DNA of 64,000 bases from an uncultured Erythrobacter sp. GTDB taxonomy: Bacteria; Pseudomonadota; Alphaproteobacteria; Sphingomonadales; Sphingomonadaceae. The DNA is taken from the NCBI RefSeq assembly GCF_947502395.1, contig NZ_CANMZM010000001.1, forward strand, positions 930,001 through 994,000, read 5' to 3'. A program made the translations under genes and the position numbers. Of the stretch, positions 17,649 through 26,645 are shown in pieces (position 1 is the first letter of the stretch; each line of letters begins with the position of its first letter). The notes beneath the pieces were generated by a model. It ran no database searches. It saw only the letters and a list, made by a program, of their open reading frames with translations, and had not been told where the DNA came from.

Positions 17649-19481
17649 ATGTCTCGCGACCTACGCAACATCGCGATTATCGCTCACGTTGACCATGGTA
17701 AGACCACTCTGGTTGACCAGCTTTTCCGCCAGTCAGGCACCTTCCGTGACAATCAGCGGGTTGAAGAGCGGGCGATGGATTCCGGCGATCTGGAGAAAGA
17801 GCGCGGGATCACCATCCTTGCCAAATGCACCAGCGTTGAGTGGGAGCATGAAGGCGCCAACACGCGTATCAACATCGTTGATACCCCCGGCCACGCCGAC
17901 TTTGGGGCCGAAGTTGAGCGTATTCTTAGCATGGTCGACGGCGTCATCCTTCTGGTGGACAGCGCCGAAGGGGCCATGCCTCAGACTAAATTTGTGACCG
18001 GCAAAGCGCTTGCCCTTGGTCTTCGCCCTATCGTGGTGGTCAACAAGATCGATCGCCCCGATGGTCGACCGCAAGAAGTGCTGGACGAGGTGTTCGACCT
18101 CTTCGCATCGCTTGATGCAACTGATGAGCAATTGGACTTCCCATCGCTCTTCGCCTCCGGCCGCGATGGTTATGCCAGCGACGATGAAGATGCGCGCGAA
18201 GGAACACTTGATCCGTTGTTCAAGCTGATCACCGAGCACGTGCCCTCCCCCGGCCTCGACGTGAGCGGCAAATTCAGCTTCCTTGCAACCCTGCTTGACC
18301 GCGACAACTTCATGGGCCGAGTGCTCACGGGCCGCGTCCAGTCGGGGACGCTCAAGATCAACGATCCGATCCACGCCATCGACATGGACGGGAATGTCGT
18401 CGAAGCTGGACGCGCGACCAAACTGATGAGCTTTGACGGTCTTGAGCGCGTTCCGGTTGAATGCGCGCAGGCGGGCGACATCATCGCACTTGCGGGACTT
18501 GAAAAGGCAACGGTTGCCAACACCATTTGCGACCCATCGGTGAGCGAGCCTATCGAAGCCCAGCCGATTGATCCGCCAACGCTCGCTATGCGCTTTGCCG
18601 TGAACGACAGCCCGCTTGCAGGGCGCGAAGGCGACAAGGTTACGAGCCGCATGATCCGTGACCGTCTCCTGCGCGAAGCAGAGACAAATGTCGCGATCCG
18701 CATCACAGAAAGTGCCGACAAAGACAGCTTCGAAGTGGCTGGCCGCGGCGAACTCCAGCTGGGCGTTCTCATCGAAACGATGCGCCGCGAAGGTTTTGAG
18801 CTCGGCATCAGCCGTCCCAAAGTGCTGCTTCGCGAAGAAGACGGCAAGAAAATGGAGCCATACGAAACCGTCGTCATCGACGTGGATGATGAACACTCCG
18901 GTACCGTGGTTGAGAAGATGCAGCGCCGTAAGGCCGATCTCACCGAGATGAAGCCTTCTGGCCAAGGCAAGACCCGCATCACCTTCTCGGCGCCATCGCG
19001 CGGCCTTATCGGCTATCACGGCGAATTCCTGTCCGACACACGCGGCACCGGCATTATGAACCGTCTGTTCGAGAAATACGGACCTTACAAAGGCCCGATC
19101 GAAGGCCGCAACAACGGCGTGCTCATCTCCAACGGTGACGGCGAATCCAACGCCTATGCGCTCAACATGCTTGAGGAACGCGGCGAGTTGTTCGTGGGCG
19201 CTTCGATGAAGCTGTATGAAGGCATGATCATTGGCGAGAACGCGAAGCCTGACGACCTTGAGGTCAACCCGATGAAGGCCAAGCAGCTCACCAACATCCG
19301 TTCCTCGGGAAAGGACGACAGCATCCGCCTGACCCCGCCGCGCCGTATGACGCTGGAACAGTCGATTGCCTATATCGACGACGATGAAATGGTCGAAGTG
19401 ACGCCCCAGAGCATTCGTCTACGCAAGACCTTGCTTTGCCCACACGAGCGTAAGAAGGCGAAACGGGCTAAGGCGAGTTAA
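17649..19481 (+). CDS. typA: Ribosome-associated GTPase TypA/BipA
   Basis: TypA (BipA) is a translational GTPase of the EF-G family that binds the 70S ribosome and supports 50S assembly and stress or cold growth. The 610-residue length is typical. G1 is [12 protein letters not shown], switch I region RGITILAK, G3 DTPGHADFG and G4 NKIDRPDG. The EF-G-like domains II, III and V follow, with the TypA-specific C-terminal domain ([58 protein letters not shown]). The stop shares TTAA with the stop of the convergent small gene. A 428-codon open frame on the opposite strand is only a high-GC shadow. Confidence 0.97.
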   Translation: MSRDLRNIAIIAHVDHGKTTLVDQLFRQSGTFRDNQRVEERAMDSGDLEKERGITILAKCTSVEWEHEGANTRINIVDTPGHADFGAEVERILSMVDGVILLVDSAEGAMPQTKFVTGKALALGLRPIVVVNKIDRPDGRPQEVLDEVFDLFASLDATDEQLDFPSLFASGRDGYASDDEDAREGTLDPLFKLITEHVPSPGLDVSGKFSFLATLLDRDNFMGRVLTGRVQSGTLKINDPIHAIDMDGNVVEAGRATKLMSFDGLERVPVECAQAGDIIALAGLEKATVANTICDPSVSEPIEAQPIDPPTLAMRFAVNDSPLAGREGDKVTSRMIRDRLLREAETNVAIRITESADKDSFEVAGRGELQLGVLIETMRREGFELGISRPKVLLREEDGKKMEPYETVVIDVDDEHSGTVVEKMQRRKADLTEMKPSGQGKTRITFSAPSRGLIGYHGEFLSDTRGTGIMNRLFEKYGPYKGPIEGRNNGVLISNGDGESNAYALNMLEERGELFVGASMKLYEGMIIGENAKPDDLEVNPMKAKQLTNIRSSGKDDSIRLTPPRRMTLEQSIAYIDDDEMVEVTPQSIRLRKTLLCPHERKKAKRAKAS

Positions 19482-19699
19482 TCCTCGCTCGACACCACAT
19501 AATCATCAGCTCGCGGTGTCTGCTGTTCGGCTTGATTCCGAAGAATCTCGTTCTGATGCATAAGAACTTCGATCTGCTTCTGCATTTGTTCGAGATTTTC
19601 ATGAGCAAGTCGCTCGGCTCTCTGCTGACTCGACATCCACATCATGGACATGCCCAGCAATACGCCGACAATCGAGATAACGAAGAATTCAAACATCAT
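19478..19699 (-). CDS. Small membrane-anchored coiled-coil protein, unknown
   Basis: A 73-residue product starting at 19699 (or the adjacent ATG at 19696): an N-terminal membrane helix (MMFEFFVISIVGVLLGMSMM) followed by a helical, Gln/Glu/Met-rich stretch (QRAERLAHENLEQMQKQIEV) likely to form a short coiled coil, and an acidic end. AAGGAG lies 5 nt before the start. It overlaps the 3' end of the upstream gene by about 11 nt, so the two are probably co-expressed. I do not recognise a family; the plan recalls small phage-shock-like or divisome-associated proteins, but that is only shape. Confidence 0.6.
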   Translation of the reverse strand: MMFEFFVISIVGVLLGMSMMWMSSQQRAERLAHENLEQMQKQIEVLMHQNEILRNQAEQQTPRADDYVVSSED

Positions 19700-20096
19700 C
19701 TGCTCCTTGATCGGCGTTGGGAACCTCTTCAGGCACAGCATTGTCGAACAAAGCCTCCGAAGCCGTCTCATCAAATATAGAGCAATTCTCAGAATTTTGC
19801 ACTATCATCTCATCGACGGCGGTTTGAGCCACCTCACTCAACGCCGTGTTTGGCGTTTCATCGCCAAGGTAATCAAAGAACTTACCGCAAAGCGAGGTGC
19901 GCTCTTCACTTTCAGCTTCCATTTGAGCAGTTTGAGCCTCGGAATCGGCCTTATATATCTCCGTTTCAGCAGATTGACCGCCACCGATAAAGGTGAAGTA
20001 ACCCGTAATGCCAGTGGCAATTAGGCCTATTGTTGTGACAGCGACTCCACCGCTTTGAAGAATTGTCTCCCAAGTGCTCTTGTTACTTTCTCGCAC
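19689..20096 (-). CDS. Hypothetical single-pass membrane protein
   Basis: This 135-residue protein has a short N-terminal cytoplasmic part (MRESNKSTWETILQSGG), one membrane helix (VAVTTIGLIATGITGYFTFI) and an acidic periplasmic domain with two Cys residues (SLCGKFF and SENCSIF) that could form a disulfide. No family is recognised. It is the first gene of a two-gene unit with the small coiled-coil protein. Base composition appears lower in GC than the neighbours, and the upstream region contains a perfect TATAAT, so it may be a recent acquisition. Confidence 0.6.
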   Translation of the reverse strand: MRESNKSTWETILQSGGVAVTTIGLIATGITGYFTFIGGGQSAETEIYKADSEAQTAQMEAESEERTSLCGKFFDYLGDETPNTALSEVAQTAVDEMIVQNSENCSIFDETASEALFDNAVPEEVPNADQGADDV

Positions 20097-20130
20097 AAGC
20101 TACCCCCATTGATACTTGGCAAGTCTAATT

Positions 20131-20136
20131 ATTATA
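20131..20136 (-). promoter_or_regulatory. Possible -10 box for the two-gene unit
   Basis: A perfect TATAAT on the minus strand lies 35 bp upstream of the ATG at 20096 in an AT-rich stretch. The only TTGACC nearby is 8 nt upstream of it, too close to be a -35, so the promoter is only suggested. The box is flanked by a C-run and G-run dyad (20102-20107 and 20141-20146). Confidence 0.3.
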
Positions 20137-20249
20137 CAACGGGGGGTCAATACTTAGGAAGATAGCGAGTGCTTGCGGCACCTCTTGCAATACTCCAGCG
20201 CATCGGCAGCTAAGCTTTGAATTGATCGCAACGGAACTTTCGCTCTTCA

Positions 20250-21182
20250 CTAGCGCATATTTGGAGCCTTATTGGTCAGAAACTCCAACGCCTCGGAAAG
20301 AGCATCCTCTGAGGGGACCGCAATATCAGGGACAATACCGCCACCTTCCCAATTGGACTGAGACATGCTGTTCAATGGGCGAGCTTCGGGAATTCCAACG
20401 ACCCATCCTCCTGAAACGCGGACACCTTCGCCCACCATATGCGCGCCTCCGCCGCTACCGTCACCGATAACAGTAGCCCTCCCTTCCGCTTGCAATCCGT
20501 ATGCGACCGCCTCTGCCGCGGAGAAAGAGCGCTTGTTGATCAGGATGACCAGGGGCTTCTCACTGCCATATCGGGGCCAATCAAAATCGGCCTCTTTCAA
20601 TGGCTGCTCCTCACAAACGCGGCAATCGATCCGACGCGCGATGGCAGCGCCAGCGTCGCGGAACGTCCACTCGATCGGCCATGCAGTTTCGGGGGAACCT
20701 CCACCGTTATCACGCAGATCAAGGATCATGGCGTCGCTGGTCGAAAGCAGAGTAAACGCACCTTTGAGCGCCTCTTTGGCTGGCTCGTACTCATAGAAGC
20801 TCGAGAGCGCCAGATAGCCTATATTCCCGGACATCCGCTCGACACGCGCAATCCCATAGGCGTTTGCGGCCGCTCCCTTGCGCCACTCTTCTATCCAGTC
20901 ATCGCCGTCATCATTGCCGGACGGAAAATCGACAAAGAAGTGTTTGTCGCCGGTGATGTCCCGCAAATAACGGGTCAGATGCTCCGCAAACTCTGGACCG
21001 TCACCACAGTTCACATCCAAAGCCCCAGCCGCAATGTCGCGGCGAATGATTTCAGCGCTTCGAGTGGCGACATTTTCAATCACGTAGCGTTCTTCAATCG
21101 CATCCGCGATTTCGAAGGCCGCCGCGCGCTCCTGTACACAAGCCGCCGCGCTAAGGAGCGCTGCCGGTATCAACATCATCAA
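20250..21182 (-). CDS. S41-type peptidase, probable lipoprotein
   Basis: This 310-residue C-terminal-processing-peptidase-like protein has an N-terminal signal with a possible lipobox (SAAAC, Cys15). The core has SDAMILDLRDNGGGSPETAW, the S41 LDLRxNxGG motif, and INKRSFSAAEAVAYGLQAEG, where the second Ser aligns with the catalytic Ser of S41 enzymes, followed by GDGSGGGAH. There is no PDZ domain and the protein is short compared with CtpA or tail-specific proteases, resembling the interphotoreceptor-retinoid-binding-protein-like S41 branch. GGGAG precedes the start. Its first codons overlap the MarR gene by 32 nt, so it is likely controlled by that regulator. Confidence 0.82.
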   Translation of the reverse strand: MMMLIPAALLSAAACVQERAAAFEIADAIEERYVIENVATRSAEIIRRDIAAGALDVNCGDGPEFAEHLTRYLRDITGDKHFFVDFPSGNDDGDDWIEEWRKGAAANAYGIARVERMSGNIGYLALSSFYEYEPAKEALKGAFTLLSTSDAMILDLRDNGGGSPETAWPIEWTFRDAGAAIARRIDCRVCEEQPLKEADFDWPRYGSEKPLVILINKRSFSAAEAVAYGLQAEGRATVIGDGSGGGAHMVGEGVRVSGGWVVGIPEARPLNSMSQSNWEGGGIVPDIAVPSEDALSEALEFLTNKAPNMR

Positions 21183-21669
21183 TCAAACTCCCGTCAAATG
21201 CATCCGCGATCCTAGAAGCGAAGTCGCGCCGTTCGAGCGCGTCATCCAGCGCATCAATCATTTGGATGAATTCTGGCGCAGCCTCGTCGATCAACGCCTG
21301 TGCGGCCGCTTCAACCCGCAGGGAAATGGCTTCGACCCGCTCCAGCGTGGTCTTGCCGGTGCTCGTCAGGACAAGAACCTTGCGCCGCCGATCTTCATCA
21401 TCCGGTCTGCGTTCAAGCAAAGCGGCATTCTCCATCGCATTGGCCACCTGAGTGATCGCCACATGGCTTTGCCCCAGCATTCCAGCCGCAGTACCCACGT
21501 CCAATGGACCGCGCTTGAACAAGAGCATCCCTAGGGCGAACCAACGTTGCTCAAAACCAAGCCGGTCGCGGTAAAGATCTGTGACATTACCGTTCAATCG
21601 CTCCAGCAACCGCCGAAGTCGCGTGCCAAAGGTTTGGACACCTGAATCGCGAAGGAAATCACCTGACAT
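21151..21669 (-). CDS. MarR family transcriptional regulator
   Basis: This 172-residue winged-helix regulator has a dimerisation helix at the N-terminus, recognition region TAAGMLGQSHVAITQVANAM, wing LLERRPDDEDRRRKVLVLTS with the DxRxR-type motif, then GKTTLERVEAISLRVEAAAQ. The start at 21669 is preferred over the frame from 21705 because the 18-bp palindrome just upstream would otherwise lie inside the coding region. No clear ribosome site is visible. It overlaps the following S41 peptidase gene by 32 nt. Ligand unknown; MarR proteins usually repress their own operon. Confidence 0.85.
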   Translation of the reverse strand: MSGDFLRDSGVQTFGTRLRRLLERLNGNVTDLYRDRLGFEQRWFALGMLLFKRGPLDVGTAAGMLGQSHVAITQVANAMENAALLERRPDDEDRRRKVLVLTSTGKTTLERVEAISLRVEAAAQALIDEAAPEFIQMIDALDDALERRDFASRIADAFDGSLIDDVDTGSAP

Positions 21670-21672
21670 AAA

Positions 21673-21690
21673 TATGTAAGTACTTACATA
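21673..21690. promoter_or_regulatory. 18-bp perfect palindrome, probable MarR operator
   Basis: TATGTAAGTACTTACATA is a perfect dyad lying 4 to 21 bp upstream of the MarR start codon. TTGACC (21704-21699, minus strand) lies just beyond, so the palindrome falls where the -10 region and transcription start would be. Size and position fit autoregulation by a MarR dimer. Confidence 0.65.
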
Positions 21691-21776
21691 AATGAAATTG
21701 GTCAAGTCCTCTGGCAGAGCGCTGCAAACCTTGGAGGTCTCTACCCTATCGCTGCTGACGAGCGGGCGAAACGTGA

Positions 21777-22553
21777 CTACATCATAAAGTTGGGCTGGCC
21801 ATTGCTGGCACTTACCCCGCCATCGACCGGCAGATTGACACCCGTAATGAAGCTTGCATCATCGCTGGCAAGAAAGGCTGTTGCAGCGGCGATGTCTTCC
21901 GGCTCGCCCACGCGCTTGATCGCCATACGGTTGAGGACCATCTTCATCGCCATCTCATTGCCGGTAATCTCCTCCACCATATCCGAGCGCGTAATCGACG
22001 GGTTGATCGCATTGACTCGCACACCCTTGGCTCCCAGCTGCAAGGCAAGCCCGCGCGTCAGATTGGTCACCGCACCTTTGGAGGCGTTGTAGACCGGCAG
22101 CATCGAATCCCCGCCCGTGCCAGAGACGCTGGAGATGTTCACGATGGACCCCTTGCTTTCGATAAGATGCGGGATCGCCGCTCGGCTGAGATAGATTACG
22201 CCCTTGACGTTGATGTCGATGATACGGTCAATCTCTGCATCATCCGTTTTGTGCAAGATGCCGCCACCGCCAACGCCTGCGTTGTTGACAAGGCAGTGTA
22301 GGCCACCAAAGCGCTCCACCGTCTTGGCGACAATCTCATTTGCAAACTCTGATTTCGATACATCGCCAGCGACCACAAGAGTGCGGTCCGGATCAAGGCT
22401 CTCGGCCACGCCCGCGCACTTTTCGGCATTGCGCGCATTGATGACCACATTGGCGCCCTCATCGTGAAAGCGCCGAGCAATCCCTTCGCCGATCCCGGTG
22501 GATGAGCCGGTTATGATGACAGACTTACCTGCAAAGCGTTGGGATTGGGCCAT
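21777..22553 (-). CDS. SDR family NAD(P)-dependent oxidoreductase
   Basis: This 258-residue classical short-chain dehydrogenase has the cofactor motif TGSSTGIGEGIARR, the basic second-strand end NARNAEK that favours NADP, NNAGVGGGG, the catalytic Ser in IVNISSVSG and YNASK. C-terminal FITGVNLPVDGGVSASNGQP is standard. It lies downstream of the MarR-peptidase pair on the same strand but 100 bp beyond the MarR promoter and reading away from it, so it is a separate unit; the substrate is unknown. Confidence 0.9.
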   Translation of the reverse strand: MAQSQRFAGKSVIITGSSTGIGEGIARRFHDEGANVVINARNAEKCAGVAESLDPDRTLVVAGDVSKSEFANEIVAKTVERFGGLHCLVNNAGVGGGGILHKTDDAEIDRIIDINVKGVIYLSRAAIPHLIESKGSIVNISSVSGTGGDSMLPVYNASKGAVTNLTRGLALQLGAKGVRVNAINPSITRSDMVEEITGNEMAMKMVLNRMAIKRVGEPEDIAAATAFLASDDASFITGVNLPVDGGVSASNGQPNFMM

Positions 22554-22626
22554 GAGATACTCCTCCTGATCTTGAGCCTTTCGACGGCCTTATCCCACGC
22601 CCAAAATTCCGCAAGTGAGAAGCGCG

Positions 22627-24990
22627 TCAGCCCAGAATCAAGTCGTCGAAACTGTCGATACGCCCAGCCTTCTCAAGTGCGCCGCCAGAATATGCTGACA
22701 TGCTCTCATGGGCTCCAAGTCCGCCACGATGTCTGCGTCGTTTCCACGCCGGCAAGCGTTCTTCAAGCGCGTAACTGTCAATCTCTGACAGTTTTTTCCC
22801 ACCGTCGCCAAAAGGAAAGTCGAGCGATGTTTCCTCTTCGATTTCCTCGATCTTGGTTTGATAAGCTTGGAAGGAACCAATCTGGGTGCTTTCCTTTGCC
22901 CAGCGCGGTTTAGTGATTGTGTCCATGTCGAGCACATCGTCTTGGCTTAGGATGTAACCGGTGGCGTAGAGCTGATCCTGCTCCCCAACGGCAACCACAA
23001 CTTTCCAATAACGGATTGGGATCCTGGTATCCTTAAACTCGGGATCACCATCATCAAAGATAGGTCCCGTAAACACCTGAACCCGGTAATTGTGGGCGCG
23101 TGCGGACTGCTCGAGAATGTACTTCTCTAGGCCAAGCCAAAGCCGAACCGTGTCGTTGGGATGCTTATCCTGATTGAAGAGATAGTGCTGCGGCGCGACA
23201 TTGGTCCAAGGGCAGGTGCCATTGGCTCGTCTGGTTGCCTCGTATTTGTCGAGACCCCATTCCATATCCTCTCGACGGGTCAAATGCCCTCGGTCGAAGC
23301 GAGTGCCCTTGTAAAACGTGTTCTCAAGCTGGTGCTCCTTGGAAATCCGCCTCTCCGTCAGCCAGTCATTGCCAGTGCCGGAAATATTGAAATCCACCCC
23401 GCCATTCACATTAGCAGCCGAAAAGAACGCGATTTTGCGCTCCCTGTTCATAACAACGGAATAGCCGTCGTAGTTGAGGACTCCTTTCTTGGCGACCGCA
23501 GCGCTTGGAGCAGGCTGGTCATAAACACGCTCGCGCAGAAGGGGCGCGATCTTTTGGTCCATCTTTTTACGCGAACTCACTTGCGGAAGGTGTACGGGTC
23601 CATCCTTATGGCGCAGGAACTTGGGATCATAACCATCGACCCAGTCTTCCTCTTTCACCACGGGTGCATAGATCTTCTCTGATTTTCGGCGCTCCAACAG
23701 ATCGTCACTGCTCATTTCCGATACGCCTGCTCCAGACGCATCCTGATCAACCACTTCAACGTGGCCGTCCTCAACCGCCAGCGTCACTTGGATCAATTGC
23801 CGTCCCATATTGTCTTCCTTTCCGCTAGCGACTTGGACAGTGTCTTTCATCATATCTGATTTTGGCCTTGATGACGGCCGTGTAGTGGCGGTGTCATCGA
23901 ACCGCATATAGTCTGCAGCTGACACAGATCGTACGATTTGAGCCAAGCTCTCCGGCAGCTTTCCGCCTCTAAACATGACCGGTAGGCGTGCCGAGATATC
24001 GCGCACGCCCACATTGAGCATTGGTGCAATCAAAGGGTGGGTTGCGATCTTGGGATCGGTGCGCAAGCGTTCGATTATCTTCGAAATGCGGATGCCTTCA
24101 TTGGCGACCCAATCGATGTCTGCATCGGAATGAATGTCAGGATCATAGTCCTGTCCATTCACTGTCTTCCAGACCCCATCAACTTTGCGCGGCACACCCG
24201 AGTGGTGAAGCGCCACGACAAGCCAGTCATTGGTGAAAACGGGGGAGCCGGAAGAGCCGCCCAAGGTGTCTGTCGAATACCACAGAACATCTGTGCTGCG
24301 CGCCAGGAACTGATTGTCGCGCGCGCAGACTTGTTTACGCTCGCCATTGGGGTGCTGGATGATGGTCAGCCATTCCCCTTCCATGACTTTGCCAAGCTCA
24401 GCAATCAGCGGAAGCCAGCCTACTTCTTCAAGTGTTGCTTGCCCGCCATTCGACACTTCCTCAACCGCCACGATGGTAAAATCAAGCGGCTCGCTCGTGT
24501 AGAACAGGCGATCAGGATCAAGCCGAAAGCGCAGCGGGGTACGATCCTGCCCCAACACGTCTCGCTCGTAGAACATCTGAACTTCAGAGGCGCGCGCAAG
24601 CTCTTCATTCTTGAGCACGTGGTTGTTGGTCATCAGCACGCCGTCGCCGACGAAAAACCCCGAACCAAAGCCGAGGCGTCGCCCTCGCCCATTTATGATC
24701 TCAACCCGAACCACCGCGCGCGCGACCAAGGTGCCTCGCGGTAGGTAGTTGGCGTCTTGAAGCTCATTCCCGCCGATGATGCGTTCGAACGCCTGCTGAG
24801 CCTCGCGCTTTTCTGAATAGAGATTCTCCAGCATTTGTCGGCGTTGCTGTTTTTGCTGTTCAGAAGCGATCTTGTCAGGCGAACCCATGCGGACTTCGCG
24901 CACAAGACGCTCAATATCCGTGCCGCTGGCCTCAATGCGGGCGGCAGCCTTATTGGCAGCCTCATGAAAATTTGGAGTTGAAATCGCCAT
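22627..24990 (-). CDS. Trypsin-like protease fused to NucA-type DNA/RNA endonuclease
   Basis: This 787-residue two-enzyme protein has no visible signal peptide. A helical N-terminus (about 1-75: MAISTPNFHEAANKAAARIE) may be an adaptor domain. A V8/trypsin-like protease follows, with triad candidates His124 (TNNHVL), Asp170 (PLDFTIVAV) and Ser247 (GGSSGSPVF). After a linker, a DNA/RNA non-specific endonuclease domain (about 500-690) shows FDRGHLTRREDMEWG with catalytic His569 and metal-binding Asn region TNVAPQHYLFNQ. The tail is acidic then basic. The start at 24990 has GGGGGGAC upstream; an earlier in-frame start at 25119 would add 43 residues. It stands alone between long intergenic DNA and an SDR gene. 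Such fusions occur among conflict or cell-death effectors; that role is inferred. Confidence 0.88.
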   Translation of the reverse strand: MAISTPNFHEAANKAAARIEASGTDIERLVREVRMGSPDKIASEQQKQQRRQMLENLYSEKREAQQAFERIIGGNELQDANYLPRGTLVARAVVRVEIINGRGRRLGFGSGFFVGDGVLMTNNHVLKNEELARASEVQMFYERDVLGQDRTPLRFRLDPDRLFYTSEPLDFTIVAVEEVSNGGQATLEEVGWLPLIAELGKVMEGEWLTIIQHPNGERKQVCARDNQFLARSTDVLWYSTDTLGGSSGSPVFTNDWLVVALHHSGVPRKVDGVWKTVNGQDYDPDIHSDADIDWVANEGIRISKIIERLRTDPKIATHPLIAPMLNVGVRDISARLPVMFRGGKLPESLAQIVRSVSAADYMRFDDTATTRPSSRPKSDMMKDTVQVASGKEDNMGRQLIQVTLAVEDGHVEVVDQDASGAGVSEMSSDDLLERRKSEKIYAPVVKEEDWVDGYDPKFLRHKDGPVHLPQVSSRKKMDQKIAPLLRERVYDQPAPSAAVAKKGVLNYDGYSVVMNRERKIAFFSAANVNGGVDFNISGTGNDWLTERRISKEHQLENTFYKGTRFDRGHLTRREDMEWGLDKYEATRRANGTCPWTNVAPQHYLFNQDKHPNDTVRLWLGLEKYILEQSARAHNYRVQVFTGPIFDDGDPEFKDTRIPIRYWKVVVAVGEQDQLYATGYILSQDDVLDMDTITKPRWAKESTQIGSFQAYQTKIEEIEEETSLDFPFGDGGKKLSEIDSYALEERLPAWKRRRHRGGLGAHESMSAYSGGALEKAGRIDSFDDLILG

Positions 24991-25466
24991 CCTGTCCCCC
25001 CGAACAAGTCTGCGCTGAATATCAATTAAATGATTACGAGTCCAATACTTGATTTCGTCTTGTGCAATTGATCCGGCACGCGAGATTTCAATTCGATGCT
25101 TTTTTGAGCTCAGATTCACGGGCGCCAGGGGTGCAGTCGCGAGACCTCTTCCATTTTCCTACAGGTATCGGCCAGCGCTACGGTCGGAGGAGTTTGACGT
25201 ATGCGCCACCACTCACACGGATTGAAAGTTGACACATGCCACCATTTAAAGTCGCATTTTCATTCAAATTATCAGTCATTTAGAGGATCAGAATATTTCA
25301 CCCCAAACAGGGGGTTCACTGTGTCAATTTCAACGTTGCCCCGCCCGGCTCGTCGAAACTGTCCAGTTTTATTTATCCTCGCCTGTGTAACCCTGCTCAG
25401 GTCTCGCTCGAAGTCTAGGCAACGCTGGCGCGACGCGTCAGGATATATGTTTGGAGTTTTTGTTAA
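24991..25466. other. Intergenic region upstream of the protease-nuclease gene
   Basis: About 476 bp, partly AT-rich (25220-25320), between two divergent genes. Short open frames here lack ribosome sites and conserved features. No tRNA, inverted-repeat array or transposase remnant is recognised. It should hold the promoters of the protease-nuclease gene and of the thioredoxin-like gene. Confidence 0.4.
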
Positions 25467-25868
25467 GTGACCCGCATCTTTCTCATCATCGCCGCTCTTG
25501 GCGCAGCCATGATCGCCGCAACGCAGATCACCGCTCAGGTAAATGCGGCGGAGTGGAGCTCCTACAACGCGGCAGAATTCACGATTGCCCAGAAGAAAGG
25601 CAAGACCATCGTTGTCGATGTCTACTCCGATGGGTGCCTGACATGCCGCACTCAGGCCCCAATCCTCAACGAATTGCGCGCAGAGCGGCAGAGCAACGAT
25701 GTCCTCTTCGTGAAGGTCAATTTCGACGATGAGAAAGACTTCCTACGTGAGAAACAAATCCCGCGCCATTCAACCGTCCTCGTGTTCAAGGGTACAGACG
25801 AAGTCGCTCGATCCATCGCTGAGACCAATCGTGGCCGTCTGCGCGGCACTGTGCTGAACGCTCTTTAG
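25467..25868 (+). CDS. Thioredoxin-fold protein, exported
   Basis: This 133-residue thioredoxin-like protein with an N-terminal signal peptide or anchor (IFLIIAALGAAMIAATQITA) has the redox motif in YSDGCLTCRTQAPILNEL (CLTC), the cis-Pro region IPRHSTVLVFKG and GRLRGTVLNAL at the end, placing it near the DsbD C-terminal / thioredoxin_7 type of domain. It probably acts in the periplasm on disulfides. The GTG at 25467 is used, with GGAG 9 nt upstream. It is a single gene with no operon partner. Confidence 0.83.
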   Translation: MTRIFLIIAALGAAMIAATQITAQVNAAEWSSYNAAEFTIAQKKGKTIVVDVYSDGCLTCRTQAPILNELRAERQSNDVLFVKVNFDDEKDFLREKQIPRHSTVLVFKGTDEVARSIAETNRGRLRGTVLNAL

Positions 25869-26088
25869 AGCGATTTCAGAGATAAGAAGCCTGCGATATC
25901 GTAGTCGCGCGCTCGATGTATTTTGAGGGCGTCGCGATCGTGGCGATCGGTCTTTACCAAGGCACGACATCTGAATCTCTAATTCTGATAGGGCTTGAGC
26001 ATGTTTTGCCACTGCAGGACTCGTCTTTGCCAGCCCTACCCCTTTAAGGCATAAGCCGCTGTTGGATCGAAATGGGAGGAGCAGTGAA

Positions 26089-26478
26089 ATGAACGAGAGC
26101 ACTGGACCGCGGGTCACCGGTTTAGGCGGGATATTCTATGTCGCCAAAGACACCGAGGCAACGCGCACATGGTATCGCGAAAAACTTGGTGTGGATGGCG
26201 AGTATGGGCCGCAGTTTGCTTGGTCAGAGGAACCCAAAGAAAACCCCTACTCTCTGATCAGCCACTTCAAGGACGATGAGTATATCAAGCCTGGCAAAGG
26301 CGGTTTCATGATCAACCTACGCGTGACCGATCTTGATGGCTTTGTCGAAATCCTCAAATCGCGGGATGTCGAAGTGCTCGACACTGCTGATGAAGGGTAT
26401 GGCAAGTTTGCCTGGATACTCGATCCCGACGGAGTGAAGATCGAGCTGTGGGAACAGGTCGCTGACGAGACACCCTAG
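26089..26478 (+). CDS. VOC family (glyoxalase/bleomycin-resistance fold) protein
   Basis: This 129-residue single-domain VOC protein shows VTGLGGIFYVAKDTEATRTW YREKLGVDGEYG (first beta-alpha-beta unit) and GGFMINLRVTDLDGFVEILK leading to GKFAWILDPDGVKIELWEQV, the typical DPDGNxxELW ending with the last metal-ligand Glu. Substrate unknown; lactoylglutathione-lyase-like or dioxygenase-like members share this pattern. The ATG at 26089 follows GGGAGGAG; an upstream TTG would add nine residues. A terminator-like hairpin follows at 26515. Confidence 0.88.
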   Translation: MNESTGPRVTGLGGIFYVAKDTEATRTWYREKLGVDGEYGPQFAWSEEPKENPYSLISHFKDDEYIKPGKGGFMINLRVTDLDGFVEILKSRDVEVLDTADEGYGKFAWILDPDGVKIELWEQVADETP

Positions 26479-26514
26479 ACGCTCGACCCATTGCGGAGAG
26501 TGCCTAGAGCCAAA

Positions 26515-26553
26515 CACGACCCCGACATCAGGGGGGAAGATATCGAGGTCGTG
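26515..26553. terminator. Terminator-like inverted repeat between VOC and LuxR genes
   Basis: CACGACC...GGTCGTG (26515-26521 with 26547-26553) extended by CGACATC/GATATCG inner arms closes a G-rich loop. The inner mismatch is a G-U pair only in minus-strand RNA. There is no T-run, so it may be a Rho-independent-like stop or a transcript-end stabiliser for either convergent gene. Confidence 0.4.
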
Positions 26554-26645
26554 CGGGTACCAAGGGCGGGATGGCCTTGCGCGTATCGTAAGGGCGCCCT
26601 TCGCAGGATGGAGGCCGGAAGTAGACCAGCACTTCTTAAGCGGGA

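Noticed and set aside
17733..19019. A 428-codon open frame on the minus strand inside typA
   Set aside because: It mirrors the typA coding frame, has no recognisable motif and arises from high GC at third codon positions.
20131..20160. TTGACC plus TATAAT as a complete sigma-70 promoter
   Set aside because: The spacing is only 8 nt, so the two cannot act as a -35/-10 pair; only the -10 is kept with low confidence.
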